A DNA stretch of 64,000 nucleotides from Pseudomonas sp. P818 (GTDB lineage Bacteria; Pseudomonadota; Gammaproteobacteria; Pseudomonadales; Pseudomonadaceae): NCBI RefSeq assembly GCF_000418555.1, contig NZ_ATKM01000011.1, positions 1 through 64,000 on the forward strand, read 5' to 3'. The stretch's first letter is position 1, and the number at the start of each line of letters is the position of its first letter. The translations under genes and the position numbers were made by a program. Positions 25,835 to 37,223 of the stretch are shown piece after piece. The notes under the pieces were generated by a model. That model ran no database searches. It worked only from the letters and a program-made list of their open reading frames with translations, and had not been told where the DNA came from.

Positions 25835-26737
25835 GCGCTGGCTGTCGAGCAGATCCATGAATGCTCGTGCGGCATTCGATAACGTGCGCTCCGTATGTGG
25901 CACGTAGGCACTTTTATTGCTATGCAAGGTCGTCAGGATGTAGCCTAGCTGACGGGTCAGCTGAATGCCCGGGATCGGCAGGCGCGCGACCTGCTCGTCG
26001 AGCATGGTGCGCGGCAGCACGCTCCAGGCCAGGCCGATGGAAACCATCATCTTGATGGTCTCCAGGTAATTGGTGCTCATGGCGATGTTCGGCGTCAGGC
26101 CCTGAGCCTCGAACAGGCGCTGCACGATGTGATGAGTGAAGGTGTTGCCGCCGGGAAACACCGCAGGGTGCTGTGCAACGTCGGCCAGGTTGATAGCCTG
26201 GCTGCGTGCCAAGGGGTGTTCCGGCGCGGCGACGAAGTCCAGCGGGTCGTCCCATACCGCCACGGCGCGGATCGGCTCGCGGGTTTCCGGGGCGAGGGTG
26301 ATCACTGCCAGTTCGGCGCGTCCGTGCAGGACTTCTTCGTAGGCCACTTCCGAATCGAGGAACTGGATGTCCAGCGCCACCTGCGGGTGGGCGCGGGTAA
26401 AGGCGCGCAGCAGGGCAGGGAGGCGATGCAGGCCGATATGGTGGCTGGTGGCGAGCGTCAGACGGCCGCTGACCTCACCGGACAGATTGGTCAGCGCCCG
26501 GCGTGTGTCGTCCAGCACGTTGAGTATCTGGTAGGCGCGCGGCAGCAATGCACGGCCGGCCTGGGTCAGGCCAATTTCGCGGCCGAGGCGGTCGAACAGG
26601 CGCACGCCCAGCTGCTGCTCCAGGCCGGCGATGCGCTTGCTCACGGCCGGTTGGGTAAGGTGCAGGCGCTCGCCGGCTTCGGAAAAGCTGCCGGTTTCGG
26701 CAATGGCGATAAAGGCATTGAGGTTGGCCAGATCCAT
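25820..26737 (-). CDS. LysR-family regulator divergent from leuCDB
   Basis: 305 residues with N-terminal HTH (NLNAFIAIAETGSFSEAGERLHLTQPAVSKRIAGLEQQLGVRLFDR) and a substrate-binding-like effector domain. It is transcribed away from leuC across a 222-base gap holding an ATTCC-N5-GGAAT palindrome, so control of leucine biosynthesis and itself is likely, though the coinducer is not visible. Oddity: the last ~40 residues are encoded in DNA that shares 22- and 15-base direct repeats with the region at and beyond its own stop, suggesting that the C-terminus was remodelled by a small duplication. Confidence 0.9.
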   Translation of the reverse strand: MDLANLNAFIAIAETGSFSEAGERLHLTQPAVSKRIAGLEQQLGVRLFDRLGREIGLTQAGRALLPRAYQILNVLDDTRRALTNLSGEVSGRLTLATSHHIGLHRLPALLRAFTRAHPQVALDIQFLDSEVAYEEVLHGRAELAVITLAPETREPIRAVAVWDDPLDFVAAPEHPLARSQAINLADVAQHPAVFPGGNTFTHHIVQRLFEAQGLTPNIAMSTNYLETIKMMVSIGLAWSVLPRTMLDEQVARLPIPGIQLTRQLGYILTTLHSNKSAYVPHTERTLSNAARAFMDLLDSQRDDLA

Positions 26738-26773
26738 GGAGCGCTCCGGGAGTGGAAGATGCGTTGAGCATAC

Positions 26774-26788
26774 ATTCCAATGCGGAAT
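26774..26788. promoter_or_regulatory. LysR-type operator in the lysR-leuC gap
   Basis: Perfect palindrome ATTCC-AATGC-GGAAT, which contains the T-N11-A LysR motif. It is centred about 65 bases before the predicted leuC transcription start, the usual recognition-site position of LysR activators. Confidence 0.6.
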
Positions 26789-26810
26789 CCTTTGAATAAA
26801 AAATATGAAT

Positions 26811-26839
26811 TTGAGTTATTTCGTGCCCGGCAATAGCAT
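26811..26839 (+). promoter_or_regulatory. Candidate leuC promoter
   Basis: TTGAGT, 17-base spacer, TAGCAT (4 of 6 matches each). Placement relative to the LysR palindrome is consistent with activation. A leader of ~115 bases follows; no clear leucine-rich leader peptide with attenuator was found. Confidence 0.4.
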
Positions 26840-26959
26840 TCTCCCCATAAGCCAAAGGGCCTTTTCGCCCGGGCATAGAAAAGTGCACTTCTGACGCCGG
26901 GCGGTGATCACGCCGGCAGTTTATGGATGTGCTCAAAAGGCGCTGATGAGGTAAGGCTG

Positions 26960-28387
26960 ATGACTGGCAAGACGCTCTACGACAAGCTCTGGGAAATGCA
27001 CGAAGTGAAACGTCGCGACGACGGTTCCTCGTTGATCTATATCGATCGCCACATCCTCCATGAGGTGACCTCGCCCCAGGCATTCGAAGGCCTGCGTCTG
27101 GCCGGGCGCAAGCCGTGGCGCATTGATGCCAACATCGCCACCCCGGACCACAACGTGCCGACCACCAAGGCCGAGCGTCAGGGCGGCCTCGAAGCCATCG
27201 CCGATGAAGTCTCGCGCATCCAGGTGCAGACCCTGGACGAGAACTGTGATGACTTCGGCATCCTCGAATTCAAGATGAACGACGTGCGTCAGGGCATCGT
27301 CCACGTGGTCGGCCCGGAGCAGGGCGCTACCTTGCCGGGCATGACCGTGGTCTGCGGCGACTCGCACACCTCGACCCACGGCGCCTTCGGTGCGCTGGCC
27401 CACGGCATTGGCACCTCGGAAGTCGAGCACGTGCTCGCCACCCAATGCCTGGTGGCCAAGAAGATGAAGAACATGCAGGTGCGCGTGGAGGGCAAATTGC
27501 CGTTCGGCGTCACCGCCAAGGACATCGTGCTCGCCGTGATTGGCAAGATCGGCACCGCAGGCGGCAACGGCCATGCGTTGGAGTTCGCCGGCAGCGCGAT
27601 TCGTGACCTTTCCCTGGAAGGGCGCATGACCATCTGCAACATGTCCATCGAGGCCGGCGCCCGCGTCGGCCTGGTGGCGGTGGACGAGAAGACCATCGCC
27701 TACGTCAAGGACCGTCCGTTCGCACCCAAGGGCAGCGACTGGGACAAGGCCGTGGCACAGTGGCAGAACCTGGTGTCCGACGCCGATGCGGTGTTCGACA
27801 CCGTGGTCGAGTTGCGTGCCGAGGACATCAAGCCGCAGGTCAGCTGGGGCACCTCGCCGGAAATGGTGCTGGCCGTTGACCAGAACGTGCCGGATCCGGC
27901 CGTCGAAACTGATCCGGTGAAAAAGGATTCGATCACCCGTGCACTGAAGTACATGGGCCTGACCGCCAACCAGCCGATCACCGATATCCAGCTGGATCGC
28001 GTCTTTATCGGCTCGTGCACCAACTCGCGCATCGAAGACCTGCGCGCCGCCGCCGAGGTGGCCAAGGGTCGCAAGGTCGCCAGCACCGTCAAGCAGGCGC
28101 TGGTGGTGCCGGGCTCCGGCCTGGTCAAGGCGCAGGCCGAAGCGGAAGGGCTGGACAAGATCTTCATCGAGGCCGGTTTCGAGTGGCGTGAGCCGGGCTG
28201 CTCCATGTGCCTGGCGATGAACCCGGACAAGCTGGGCAGCGGCGAACATTGCGCGTCCACCTCCAACCGCAACTTCGAAGGTCGTCAGGGCGCCGGTGGC
28301 CGTACCCACCTGGTGAGCCCGGCCATGGCTGCCGCTGCGGCGGTGACCGGCCGCTTCATCGACGTTCGCGAATTGATCCAGGCCTGA
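26960..28387 (+). CDS. leuC: 3-isopropylmalate dehydratase large subunit
   Basis: Aconitase-family subunit of 475 residues, isomerising 2- to 3-isopropylmalate with LeuD. The [4Fe-4S] ligands are seen as the Cys of [13 protein letters not shown] (near 353) and the two Cys of [11 protein letters not shown] (near 413 and 416). [18 protein letters not shown] is the substrate-site block. ATG 26960 ([16 protein letters not shown]) is the family start, although the frame is open further upstream. leuD follows 11 bases later. Confidence 0.98.
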   Translation: MTGKTLYDKLWEMHEVKRRDDGSSLIYIDRHILHEVTSPQAFEGLRLAGRKPWRIDANIATPDHNVPTTKAERQGGLEAIADEVSRIQVQTLDENCDDFGILEFKMNDVRQGIVHVVGPEQGATLPGMTVVCGDSHTSTHGAFGALAHGIGTSEVEHVLATQCLVAKKMKNMQVRVEGKLPFGVTAKDIVLAVIGKIGTAGGNGHALEFAGSAIRDLSLEGRMTICNMSIEAGARVGLVAVDEKTIAYVKDRPFAPKGSDWDKAVAQWQNLVSDADAVFDTVVELRAEDIKPQVSWGTSPEMVLAVDQNVPDPAVETDPVKKDSITRALKYMGLTANQPITDIQLDRVFIGSCTNSRIEDLRAAAEVAKGRKVASTVKQALVVPGSGLVKAQAEAEGLDKIFIEAGFEWREPGCSMCLAMNPDKLGSGEHCASTSNRNFEGRQGAGGRTHLVSPAMAAAAAVTGRFIDVRELIQA

Positions 28388-28398
28388 GGAGAGTTTTG

Positions 28399-29046
28399 AT
28401 GAAAGCCTTTACCCAACATACCGGCCTGGTCTGCCCGCTCGATCGTGCCAACGTCGATACCGACCAGATCATTCCCAAGCAGTTTCTGAAGTCGATCAAG
28501 CGCACCGGCTTCGGCCCCAATCTGTTCGACGAGTGGCGCTACCTGGATGTCGGTCAGCCGAACCAGGACAACTCCAAGCGTCCGATCAACAAGGATTTCG
28601 TGCTGAACTTCCCTCGTTATCAGGGCGCCAGTGTGCTGCTGGCCCGCGAGAACTTCGGTTGCGGTTCCTCGCGCGAACACGCGCCGTGGGCGCTGGACGA
28701 GTACGGTTTCCGCACCGTGATCGCGCCGAGCTTCGCCGACATCTTCTACAACAACAGCTTCAAGAACGGTCTGCTGCCGATCATCCTCAAGGATGAAGAG
28801 GTCGATGCGCTGTTCGAACAGGCCGAGGCCACCGAGGGTTACCAACTGACCGTCGACCTCGAAGCACAGACCGTGACCCGCCCCGATGGCGTTCAGTACA
28901 GTTTCGAGGTCGATGCCTTCCGCAAGCACTGCCTGCTCAATGGCCTGGACGACATCGGCCTGACCCTGCAGGATCAGGACGCGATCAGGGCCTTCGAAGC
29001 CAAACACCAGCAGAGCAGCCCCTGGCTGTTCGGCGCAATCAAATAA
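28399..29046 (+). CDS. leuD: 3-isopropylmalate dehydratase small subunit
   Basis: Swivelling subunit of isopropylmalate isomerase, 215 residues. The conserved core [28 protein letters not shown] segment (near 81-104) and [15 protein letters not shown] near the N-terminus define it. ATG 28399 follows GAGGAGAG. A palindromic repeat separates it from leuB. Confidence 0.98.
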   Translation: MKAFTQHTGLVCPLDRANVDTDQIIPKQFLKSIKRTGFGPNLFDEWRYLDVGQPNQDNSKRPINKDFVLNFPRYQGASVLLARENFGCGSSREHAPWALDEYGFRTVIAPSFADIFYNNSFKNGLLPIILKDEEVDALFEQAEATEGYQLTVDLEAQTVTRPDGVQYSFEVDAFRKHCLLNGLDDIGLTLQDQDAIRAFEAKHQQSSPWLFGAIK

Positions 29047-29060
29047 CAGCGGTTGCAGAG

Positions 29061-29133
29061 GTAGGGGGGATGGCGCTTTATCCATCCACCGTGCTGGGTT
29101 TCGGTGGATGAAAACAGCGTCATCCACCCTACG
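29061..29133. repeat. CGTAGGGTGGAT-ended palindromic element, copy 2
   Basis: Bounded by GTAGGGGGGATGGCGCT and AGCGTCATCCACCCTACG-like ends, with inner ATCCACC / GGTGGAT hairpin arms. It lies inside the leu operon, between leuD and leuB. Confidence 0.7.
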
Positions 29134-29151
29134 GATAGATTGAGGAATGCA

Positions 29152-30234
<1,083 letters not shown>

Positions 30235-30241
30235 TCTTCTC

Positions 30242-30274
30242 AGCCCCGCCGGGGTGGTTCCGGCGGGCTGTTTA
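30242..30274 (+). terminator. Probable terminator after leuB
   Basis: CAGCCCCGCCGG / CCGGCGGGCTG stem with a 7-base loop followed by TTTATAT. The T-run is weak, so partial read-through into asd is possible. Confidence 0.55.
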
Positions 30275-30290
30275 TATAGGTGTAGTCGTT

Positions 30291-31403
30291 ATGAAACGTG
30301 TAGGTCTGATCGGTTGGCGTGGCATGGTCGGTTCCGTGCTCATGCAGCGTATGCTGGAAGAGCGGGACTTCGACCTGATCGAGCCGGTGTTCTTCACCAC
30401 CTCCAATGTCGGCGGTCAGGGTCCTGCCATTGGCAAGGACATTGCCCCGCTCAAGGACGCCTACAGCATCGACGACCTCAAGGGCCTGGATGTGATCCTG
30501 ACCTGCCAGGGTGGCGACTACACCAACGAAGTCTTCCCCAAGCTGCGCGAAGCCGGCTGGCAGGGCTACTGGATCGACGCGGCCTCGTCGCTGCGTATGG
30601 ATGACAGTGCGGTGATCGTGCTCGATCCGGTCAACCGCAAGGTGATCGACCAGGCGCTGGATGCCGGTAGCAAGAACTACATCGGCGGCAACTGCACCGT
30701 CAGCCTGATGCTGATGGCCCTCGGCGGTCTGTACGAAGCTGGCCTGGTCGAGTGGATGAGCGCCATGACCTACCAGGCAGCCTCGGGTGCCGGCGCGCAG
30801 AACATGCGCGAGCTGATCAAGCAGATGGGCGCGATCAACGGCGCCGTCGCCGATGAGCTGGCCGACCCAGCCAGTGCCATTCTCGATATCGATCGCAAGG
30901 TCGCTGAAGCCATGCGCGGCGACGCCTTCCCGGTGGACAACTTCGGCGTGCCGCTGGCCGGCAGCCTGATCCCCTACATCGACAAGGAACTGCCCAACGG
31001 GCAGAGCCGCGAGGAATGGAAGGCTCAGGCCGAGACCAACAAGATTCTCGGCCGCTTCAAGAATCCGATCCCGGTCGACGGTATCTGCGTTCGCATCGGT
31101 GCCATGCGCTGCCACAGCCAGGCGCTGACCATCAAGCTGAACAAGGACGTGCCGATGGCCGACATCGAAGGCCTGATCAGCCAGCACAACCCCTGGGTCA
31201 AGCTGGTGCCGAACCACCGCGAAGACTCCATCCGCGACCTTGGCCCGACAGCCGTGACCGGCACCCTGAGCGTACCGGTCGGTCGTCTGCGCAAGCTCAA
31301 CATGGGCTCGCAGTACCTGGGCGCCTTCACCGTCGGCGACCAGCTGCTGTGGGGCGCTGCCGAGCCGCTGCGGCGCATGCTGCGGATCTTGCTGGAGCGC
31401 TAA
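30291..31403 (+). CDS. asd: Aspartate-semialdehyde dehydrogenase
   Basis: NADPH-dependent reduction of aspartyl phosphate to the semialdehyde feeding Lys, Met, Thr and diaminopimelate. 370 residues of the Gram-negative class: [17 protein letters not shown] nucleotide fold at the N-terminus and catalytic Cys 135 in [11 protein letters not shown]. It lies 56 bases after leuB and is followed by a terminator and then a catalytically altered paralogue. Confidence 0.97.
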   Translation: MKRVGLIGWRGMVGSVLMQRMLEERDFDLIEPVFFTTSNVGGQGPAIGKDIAPLKDAYSIDDLKGLDVILTCQGGDYTNEVFPKLREAGWQGYWIDAASSLRMDDSAVIVLDPVNRKVIDQALDAGSKNYIGGNCTVSLMLMALGGLYEAGLVEWMSAMTYQAASGAGAQNMRELIKQMGAINGAVADELADPASAILDIDRKVAEAMRGDAFPVDNFGVPLAGSLIPYIDKELPNGQSREEWKAQAETNKILGRFKNPIPVDGICVRIGAMRCHSQALTIKLNKDVPMADIEGLISQHNPWVKLVPNHREDSIRDLGPTAVTGTLSVPVGRLRKLNMGSQYLGAFTVGDQLLWGAAEPLRRMLRILLER

Positions 31404-31433
31404 GCGCAAGGTTGGCATCCAGAGTCAAACAGG

Positions 31434-31461
31434 GCCCTTCTGCTTCGGCAGAGGGGCTTTG
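31434..31461 (+). terminator. Terminator after asd
   Basis: GCCCTTCTGC / GCAGAGGGGC stem (one G-T pair) with a stable TTCG tetraloop, followed by a TTTGTCTTTT tract. Confidence 0.75.
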
Positions 31462-31542
31462 TCTTTTATGGGATGCGCTCCGATTGCTTGGACGTAGGGC
31501 GTGCAGTTACAGTGCCGCTCCCTATGCGTCACAGGTTAGTCC

Positions 31543-32553
31543 ATGAGTCAGTCCATCAATATCGCCCTGATCGGCGCCACCGGTAGTGTTGGCGAAACGC
31601 TGGTCGAGTTGCTCGAAGAGCGTGAGTTTCCAGTCAAGGATCTGCATCTTCTGGCCAGCAGCGAGTCGGCAGGGCAGAGCCTTTCATTTCGTGGCCGCCA
31701 GGTGCGGGTCCGGTCGCTCGAGGCGTTCGATTTCTCTCAGGTGCAATTGGCGTTCTTCGCGGCCGGCGCGGAAGTGACGCGCGCCTGTCATGAGCGAGTG
31801 TTGGCGGCCGGCTGTTCGCTTATCGATCTGAGCGCGGCGTTGCCACTGGAGCAGGCGCCATGCGTGCTGCCCGAGTTGGGCGTCGAGGGACTCCCGACAT
31901 TGAGCAAACCCTGGTGTGTCAGTGCGCCAACCCCTTCGGCGGTTGCCTGCGCATTGGTGCTGGCCGCATTGAAGCCTGTACTGCAGCCGCAGCGGCTGAG
32001 TGTGACGGCCATGCTTTCTATTTCTACCTTGGGGCGCAGCGGCGTGCAGGAGTTGGCTCGGCAGACCGCAGAGCTGCTGAATGCGCGTCCGCTTGAGCCC
32101 AGAGTGGTTGATCGTCAGGTTGCCTTCAACCTGCTGGCGCAGATCGGTGAGACCGACAGTCAGGGCCATGCGCAGTTGGAAAAGCGACTCGCTGCAGAGC
32201 TGCAGCAGCTATTGGGGATGCCCGGACTTCCAGTGGCTGCGACGTGCGCTCTGGCCCCCGTATTCTTTGGCGACAGCCTGGCACTTGGTGTGCAGGCTGA
32301 TGCGGACATCGACCTAACAGCGGTGCAGCAGTTGCTTGAGGCTGCTCCGGGTATCGAATTGGTCGAGGCGGGCGATTATCCGACTGCCGTGGGCGACGCA
32401 GTGGGTCAGGATCAGCTCTATGTCGGGCGGGTTCGCCTGGGTGTGAGCGACCCAGGGCAGCTCAATTTGTGGATTGCGTCTGATAATGTAAGAAAAGGCG
32501 CTGCCCTTAATGCTCTGCAGATAGCGGAGTTATTGATAAAACACTATCTGTAA
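31543..32553 (+). CDS. Usg-like aspartate-semialdehyde dehydrogenase paralogue
   Basis: 336 residues of Asd fold: GATGSVGETLVELLEER at the N-terminus and an Asd-type dimerisation region. At the position of the catalytic N-x-C-T/S motif of true Asd, the sequence reads SAPTPSAVACALVLAALKP, with no Cys at the expected place, so dehydrogenase activity is doubtful. This matches the Usg group encoded beside fimV or truA in many gammaproteobacteria. It lies between asd and fimV. A moonlighting or structural role is possible but unproven. Confidence 0.85.
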   Translation: MSQSINIALIGATGSVGETLVELLEEREFPVKDLHLLASSESAGQSLSFRGRQVRVRSLEAFDFSQVQLAFFAAGAEVTRACHERVLAAGCSLIDLSAALPLEQAPCVLPELGVEGLPTLSKPWCVSAPTPSAVACALVLAALKPVLQPQRLSVTAMLSISTLGRSGVQELARQTAELLNARPLEPRVVDRQVAFNLLAQIGETDSQGHAQLEKRLAAELQQLLGMPGLPVAATCALAPVFFGDSLALGVQADADIDLTAVQQLLEAAPGIELVEAGDYPTAVGDAVGQDQLYVGRVRLGVSDPGQLNLWIASDNVRKGAALNALQIAELLIKHYL

Positions 32554-32708
32554 AAGATACTTACCTAGAAATTTGAAGAATCTTTCTAGCTTGGCAATAC
32601 TGGCTGAGTTGATTGCTGAATGGGGAGCCGCTCTTGGAGCGGAGGCAGGCAGCAATTCTCAAGACCCTCTCGCATGCCGAGAAAAAAGCTAAAACAAGGG
32701 ATAACGCT

Positions 32709-35537
32709 ATGGTTCGGGTTCGCAAACTGGTGCTGGCAATCGCAGCCGCTTCCGCGCTGTCTTCCGGTATGGCGCATGCGCTGGGGTTGGGTGAAGTTAC
32801 CCTGCAATCCTCGCTGAATCAGCCGTTGGTGGCGGAAATCGAATTGCTGGAGGTGCGCGATCTTGCCTCCAATGAGGTAATTCCCAGCCTTGCGTCTCCC
32901 GAAGAGTTCGTCAAAGCAGGGGTTGATCGTCAGTACTTTCTGACCGATCTGAAGTTCACTCCGGTATTGAAGCCTAACGGCAAGAGCGTTATTCGCGTCA
33001 CTTCGAGCAAGGCAGTACGCGAGCCTTACCTCAATTTCCTGGTAGAAGTGCTCTGGCCCAACGGTCGTTTGCTGCGTGAATACACCCTGCTGCTGGACCC
33101 GCCACTGTACTCGCCGCAAACCACGGTAGCCGCTGCACCGCAACTGCCGATCGCTGCGCCCACGCCGGCGCCTCGTCCTGCAGTTGCACCTGCTCCTGCT
33201 CCAGCAAGTTCCGCGTCGGCTACCGCTCCGCGTGCAGCTGCTCCAGCCCCGGCTTCGCGCGCCATCTCTGGCAACGAATACAGAACCACTGCCAACGATA
33301 CGCTCTGGGAAATCGCCCAGCGGGTCGGTGGTGGCTCGGTCAACCAGACCATGCTGGCCATTCAGGATCTGAATCCGGATGCCTTCATCGGCGGCAACAT
33401 CAACCGCATGAAGAGCGGTCAGGTGCTGCGTCTGCCGGATGAGCAGCAGATTCGCAGCCGCAGCAATGCCGAAGCCGTCGCTCAGGTGGCTGAGCAGAAT
33501 GCCGCCTGGCGTGAAGGTCGTGCTGTTGCCTCGCGTCAGCTGGATGCCACTCGCCGCACTACTGCAGGCGCCGCGCCGGCCACTGCCGAATCGGCAGACA
33601 GCCTGAAACTGGTAGCTGCTGAAGCAGGTCAGTCCACTCGCGGTAGCGATACCGGCTCGGCCAACAGCAAGGCGCTGGCCGACAAGCTGGCCGTGACTCA
33701 GGAAAGCCTGGACTCGACCCGTCGCGAGAATGCCGAGTTGCAGAGCCGTGTCAGCGACTTGCAGAGTCAGTTGGACAAGCTGCAGCGGCTGGTCGAATTG
33801 AAAGACAGTCAGTTGGCCAAGTTGCAGGCCGATCTGTCGGCAACTCCGGCACCTGATGATCCTGCGGCGCAGGGGGCGGCTACCGAGGCCCCGGCCGCGG
33901 AGCCGGAGGTTGCACCGCCTGCATCGGAGGCGACGACGCCGCCCGCTTCGCCGCCCGAAGGGGCGGCGCCTGACTACAACTATTCCGAGGAGCCGGCTGC
34001 GTCTGTCGAAGACAGCGCCGCCGCCACTGAACAGCCGGCCGAGGAGCCGGCTGCTGCCGTTGAGCCGGTTGCTCCGGCCAAGCCTGCCGAAGCCGCCAAG
34101 CCCGCAGCACCAGCTCCGGAACCTGCTCCTGCTCCGCAGAGCTTTGTCGATGACCTGATGGCCAACCCGATGATGCTGGGTCTGGCGGGCGGCGGTGCGC
34201 TGCTGCTTCTGCTGGTCGCCCTGATGGCGTTGTCGCGCCGCAATGCCATGAAGGAAGCCGAGCTGCAAGACGAGCTGGCCGACGACCTGTCCCAGGATCA
34301 GACCTTCGCATCCGATCTGGATATGCCGGAAGATAGCTTCGCCGGTCTCGATGACGAGCCTGCCCCAGTGGCCCAGGCCGCTGGCGAGGAGCGTGTTACG
34401 GCGCAGACCGGTGATGCGCTGGGCGAGGCGGACATCTACATTGCCTACGGCCGCTTCAACCAGGCTGCCGAGCTGCTGCAGAACGCGATCAACGATGAGC
34501 CGCACCGTGCCGATCTGCGCCTGAAGCTGATGGAGGTTTACGCCGAGCTGGGTGATCGCGAGGGTTTCGCCCGTCAGGACAATGAACTGCGCGAGATCGG
34601 CGGAGTTAATGCCGAGGCCGAGCAACTGAAGGCCAAGTACCCGGCCATTGCTGCCTTTGCCGGCGCCGGCGCCGTGGCGGCCGCGGCCGCTTCCGCTGAT
34701 GACGACATGGGCGAGTTCAGCCTGGATGATCTCAGTCTGGACGAGCCGACTGCTGAGGCACCAGCTGCTGCTACCGGCGATCTGGATGATGCGTTCGACC
34801 TGAGCCTCGATGATCTGGAAGCCGATCTGGAGACTGACCTTCAGTCCGCCAAGGCCGACGAAGCGCCGCTGTCGCTGGACAGTGACCTGGATTTCGGCCT
34901 GATCGACGAGCCCGCTGCACCGGTTGCGTCCGCTGATGACGATCTGGACTTCGATCTGGCTCTGGGCGATGACAAGGTTGAGCTGTCCCAGCCGGCCGAT
35001 GATCTGTCTGCATTCAGTCTCGATCTGGACGAGCCTGCTGCGATTGCCAGCGATGAGGCCGATGATTTCCTGCTGAGCCTCGACGACGATGCATCGCTGA
35101 GCCAGCCCGCAGACGATCTTTCCGGTCTGAACCTCGATTTGCCGGAAGAGACGCAAGCTGCCGACCTCGACTTGCCTGCAGATTTCGATCTGTCGCTCGA
35201 GGACGAAACCCCGGCTCAGCCTGCTGTCGAGCCCGACAGCTTTGCGGCGCAGCTGGATGAGGTGACTGCCGAGCTGGATCAGTTGTCCACTGACTTCGAA
35301 GAGCCGCAAGTAGCGCCGCTGGCGCCTGTCGACAATCTGTCCGGTGGTTTGGATGGCGACGACGACTTCGACTTCCTTTCCGGCACCGACGAGACTGCGA
35401 CCAAGCTGGATCTGGCACGCGCCTACATCGATATGGGCGATACCGAAGGGGCTCGCGACATTCTCGATGAAGTGGTCGCCGAGGGTAACGAAGCACAGCA
35501 GCAGGAAGCTCGCGAGATGATTTCCAAGCTGGTTTGA
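32709..35537 (+). CDS. fimV: FimV, polar inner-membrane hub for type IV pili and twitching
   Basis: 942 residues. Signal peptide (1-25), a conserved periplasmic GLGEVTLQSSLNQPL-type start, LysM peptidoglycan-binding domain (about 189-245), coiled coil (about 324-375), Ala/Pro/Glu-rich linker, one transmembrane helix (about 482-507), and a strongly acidic cytoplasmic part with repeated Asp-Leu motifs and TPR-like helices. The C-terminal FimV motif DLARAYIDMGDTEGARDILDEV is in the last 45 residues. ATG 32709 is preferred because upstream in-frame starts would bury the signal peptide. FimV localises to the poles and supports pilus secretin assembly and cAMP signalling in relatives. Confidence 0.94.
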   Translation: MVRVRKLVLAIAAASALSSGMAHALGLGEVTLQSSLNQPLVAEIELLEVRDLASNEVIPSLASPEEFVKAGVDRQYFLTDLKFTPVLKPNGKSVIRVTSSKAVREPYLNFLVEVLWPNGRLLREYTLLLDPPLYSPQTTVAAAPQLPIAAPTPAPRPAVAPAPAPASSASATAPRAAAPAPASRAISGNEYRTTANDTLWEIAQRVGGGSVNQTMLAIQDLNPDAFIGGNINRMKSGQVLRLPDEQQIRSRSNAEAVAQVAEQNAAWREGRAVASRQLDATRRTTAGAAPATAESADSLKLVAAEAGQSTRGSDTGSANSKALADKLAVTQESLDSTRRENAELQSRVSDLQSQLDKLQRLVELKDSQLAKLQADLSATPAPDDPAAQGAATEAPAAEPEVAPPASEATTPPASPPEGAAPDYNYSEEPAASVEDSAAATEQPAEEPAAAVEPVAPAKPAEAAKPAAPAPEPAPAPQSFVDDLMANPMMLGLAGGGALLLLLVALMALSRRNAMKEAELQDELADDLSQDQTFASDLDMPEDSFAGLDDEPAPVAQAAGEERVTAQTGDALGEADIYIAYGRFNQAAELLQNAINDEPHRADLRLKLMEVYAELGDREGFARQDNELREIGGVNAEAEQLKAKYPAIAAFAGAGAVAAAAASADDDMGEFSLDDLSLDEPTAEAPAAATGDLDDAFDLSLDDLEADLETDLQSAKADEAPLSLDSDLDFGLIDEPAAPVASADDDLDFDLALGDDKVELSQPADDLSAFSLDLDEPAAIASDEADDFLLSLDDDASLSQPADDLSGLNLDLPEETQAADLDLPADFDLSLEDETPAQPAVEPDSFAAQLDEVTAELDQLSTDFEEPQVAPLAPVDNLSGGLDGDDDFDFLSGTDETATKLDLARAYIDMGDTEGARDILDEVVAEGNEAQQQEAREMISKLV

Positions 35538-35545
35538 TCGATTCC

Positions 35546-36409
35546 ATGTCTGAAGCAGTACCTGTAGCGGCCGCCGAAATGGCGGCCGCTGGCTTTTCCA
35601 GAGTCGCCCTGGGCCTCGAATACAAGGGCGCACGTTACCGTGGCTTCCAGCGCCAGGCTGGCAAGGTTGCATCTATCCAGGGCTGTCTGGAGGATGCGCT
35701 GTCAAAAGTGGCAGGCGGCGCGCCGGTCAATATCCATTGTGCCGGGCGTACCGATGCATCGGTGCATGCAAGTGGGCAGGTCGTCCATTTCGATACCGAT
35801 GTCGAGCGGCCGCTGCACGCCTGGATCATGGGTGCCAACATGAATCTGCCCAAGGACATCAGCGTGACCTGGGCAAAGATAATGCCCGCGCATTTTCATG
35901 CGCGCTTCAGTGCCGTGGCGCGGCGCTATCGCTACGTGATCTACAATGATCCGATTCGTCCGGCGCACATGGCCGAAGAGGTGACCTGGAACCATCGGCC
36001 GCTAGCTGTGGCGCGCATGCGTGAAGCGGCGCGCGCGCTGGTCGGTACCCATGATTTCAGCGCTTTTCGCGCCGCGCAGTGCCAGGCCAAGTCGCCGATC
36101 AAGACCGTGCATCACCTGCAGGTGATCGAGCACGGCCGCTTCATCGTGCTGGATATCCGCGCCAACGCCTTCCTTCATCACATGGTACGCAACATTGCTG
36201 GGGTGCTGATGGCCATTGGCGCCGGCGAGCGACCGGTCGAATGGGCGCGCGAGGTGCTTGAGCGCGCGGAGCGGCGCAGCGGTGGTGTGACCGCGCATCC
36301 TTACGGGCTCTATCTGGTGCAGGTGGAATACCCCGAGGAGTTCGATTTGCCGTCGCGCTATTTGGGGCCGCATTTTCTCTCCGGCCTGGCAGATGTGCGG
36401 CAGGCCTGA
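35546..36409 (+). CDS. truA: tRNA pseudouridine(38-40) synthase
   Basis: 287 residues. Isomerises uridines 38-40 in the anticodon stem. The catalytic Asp is residue 70 in [31 protein letters not shown] and [13 protein letters not shown] are further TruA signatures. It starts 8 bases after the fimV stop. An in-frame TTG at 35534 overlaps that stop (TTTGATC), so translational coupling with fimV is possible. No strong ribosome-binding site is visible. Confidence 0.95.
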   Translation: MSEAVPVAAAEMAAAGFSRVALGLEYKGARYRGFQRQAGKVASIQGCLEDALSKVAGGAPVNIHCAGRTDASVHASGQVVHFDTDVERPLHAWIMGANMNLPKDISVTWAKIMPAHFHARFSAVARRYRYVIYNDPIRPAHMAEEVTWNHRPLAVARMREAARALVGTHDFSAFRAAQCQAKSPIKTVHHLQVIEHGRFIVLDIRANAFLHHMVRNIAGVLMAIGAGERPVEWAREVLERAERRSGGVTAHPYGLYLVQVEYPEEFDLPSRYLGPHFLSGLADVRQA

Positions 36410-36453
36410 GCCTTTGTTACCATCCGGCGTTCGATAGACAGAAGGTGAAGGGC

Positions 36454-37086
36454 ATGCGCGTGCGTAGCAAGATTTGCGGCATCACCCGAGTGGAGGATGC
36501 GCTGGCCGCCGTGGACGCCGGGGCGGATGCCATTGGCCTGGTGTTTTACGCCAGGAGCCCGCGGGCTGTCAGTGTCGAGCAGGCTGCGGCAATCGTTGGA
36601 GCCTTGCCGCCTTTCGTGACCAGCGTCGGCCTGTTCGTGAATATGCCGCGTGACCAGATACAGGCTCTGTTGCAGCGTGTGCCACTGGATCTTTTGCAGT
36701 TCCATGGCGATGAGTCGCCAGAGGATTGCGAGGGCTATGGCCGTCCCTACATAAAGGCGCTGCGTGTGCGCCCTGGTGAAGATCTGTCCGTCACGATGGC
36801 GCCCTATGCTGGTGCGCGAGGCATTCTGCTCGATACCTTCGTCGAGGGTGTGCCCGGTGGAACCGGAGCGGCGTTCGACTGGTCGCTTGTACCGCAGGGC
36901 GTTGCCAAACCGATTATCCTTGCCGGCGGCCTTGAAGCGAGTAACGTTGCGGCTGCCATTCGCCAGGTCAGGCCCTATGCCGTCGATGTCAGTGGCGGGG
37001 GAGAGGCAAGTAAAGGCATAAAGGATGCAAACAAGATTCGTGCATTCGTGCAGGCCGTGCGTGATACGCGATGTGACGGCGAGTGA
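36454..37086 (+). CDS. trpF: Phosphoribosylanthranilate isomerase
   Basis: TIM-barrel isomerase of the tryptophan pathway, 210 residues. The [23 protein letters not shown] start carries the general-base Cys, and the phosphate-binding end [15 protein letters not shown] ... [14 protein letters not shown] is intact. ATG 36454 follows GAAGGTGAAGGG. It is separate from other trp genes, as usual in Pseudomonas. Confidence 0.96.
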   Translation: MRVRSKICGITRVEDALAAVDAGADAIGLVFYARSPRAVSVEQAAAIVGALPPFVTSVGLFVNMPRDQIQALLQRVPLDLLQFHGDESPEDCEGYGRPYIKALRVRPGEDLSVTMAPYAGARGILLDTFVEGVPGGTGAAFDWSLVPQGVAKPIILAGGLEASNVAAAIRQVRPYAVDVSGGGEASKGIKDANKIRAFVQAVRDTRCDGE

Positions 37087-37223
37087 GCTAGGGCCGTCAA
37101 TAAGCCTGTCACGCCGCCGTGGCTCGACTCGACGAGTCATGGACGCGGCAGAAAAGAATTGCTGGAGATGGGCGCTCGCAATGAAGCGTTCATCCGAACC
37201 AACGGTTATGGAGAAATGACAGC

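Noticed and set aside
26840..26959. leu leader-peptide attenuator
   Set aside because: GC-rich inverted segments exist, but there is no short frame with a run of Leu codons and no T-run terminator.
32586..35672. 1028-codon open frame antisense to fimV
   Set aside because: Produced by high GC and codon bias of fimV; Arg/Gly/Gln-rich with no domain, while the plus strand encodes a complete FimV.
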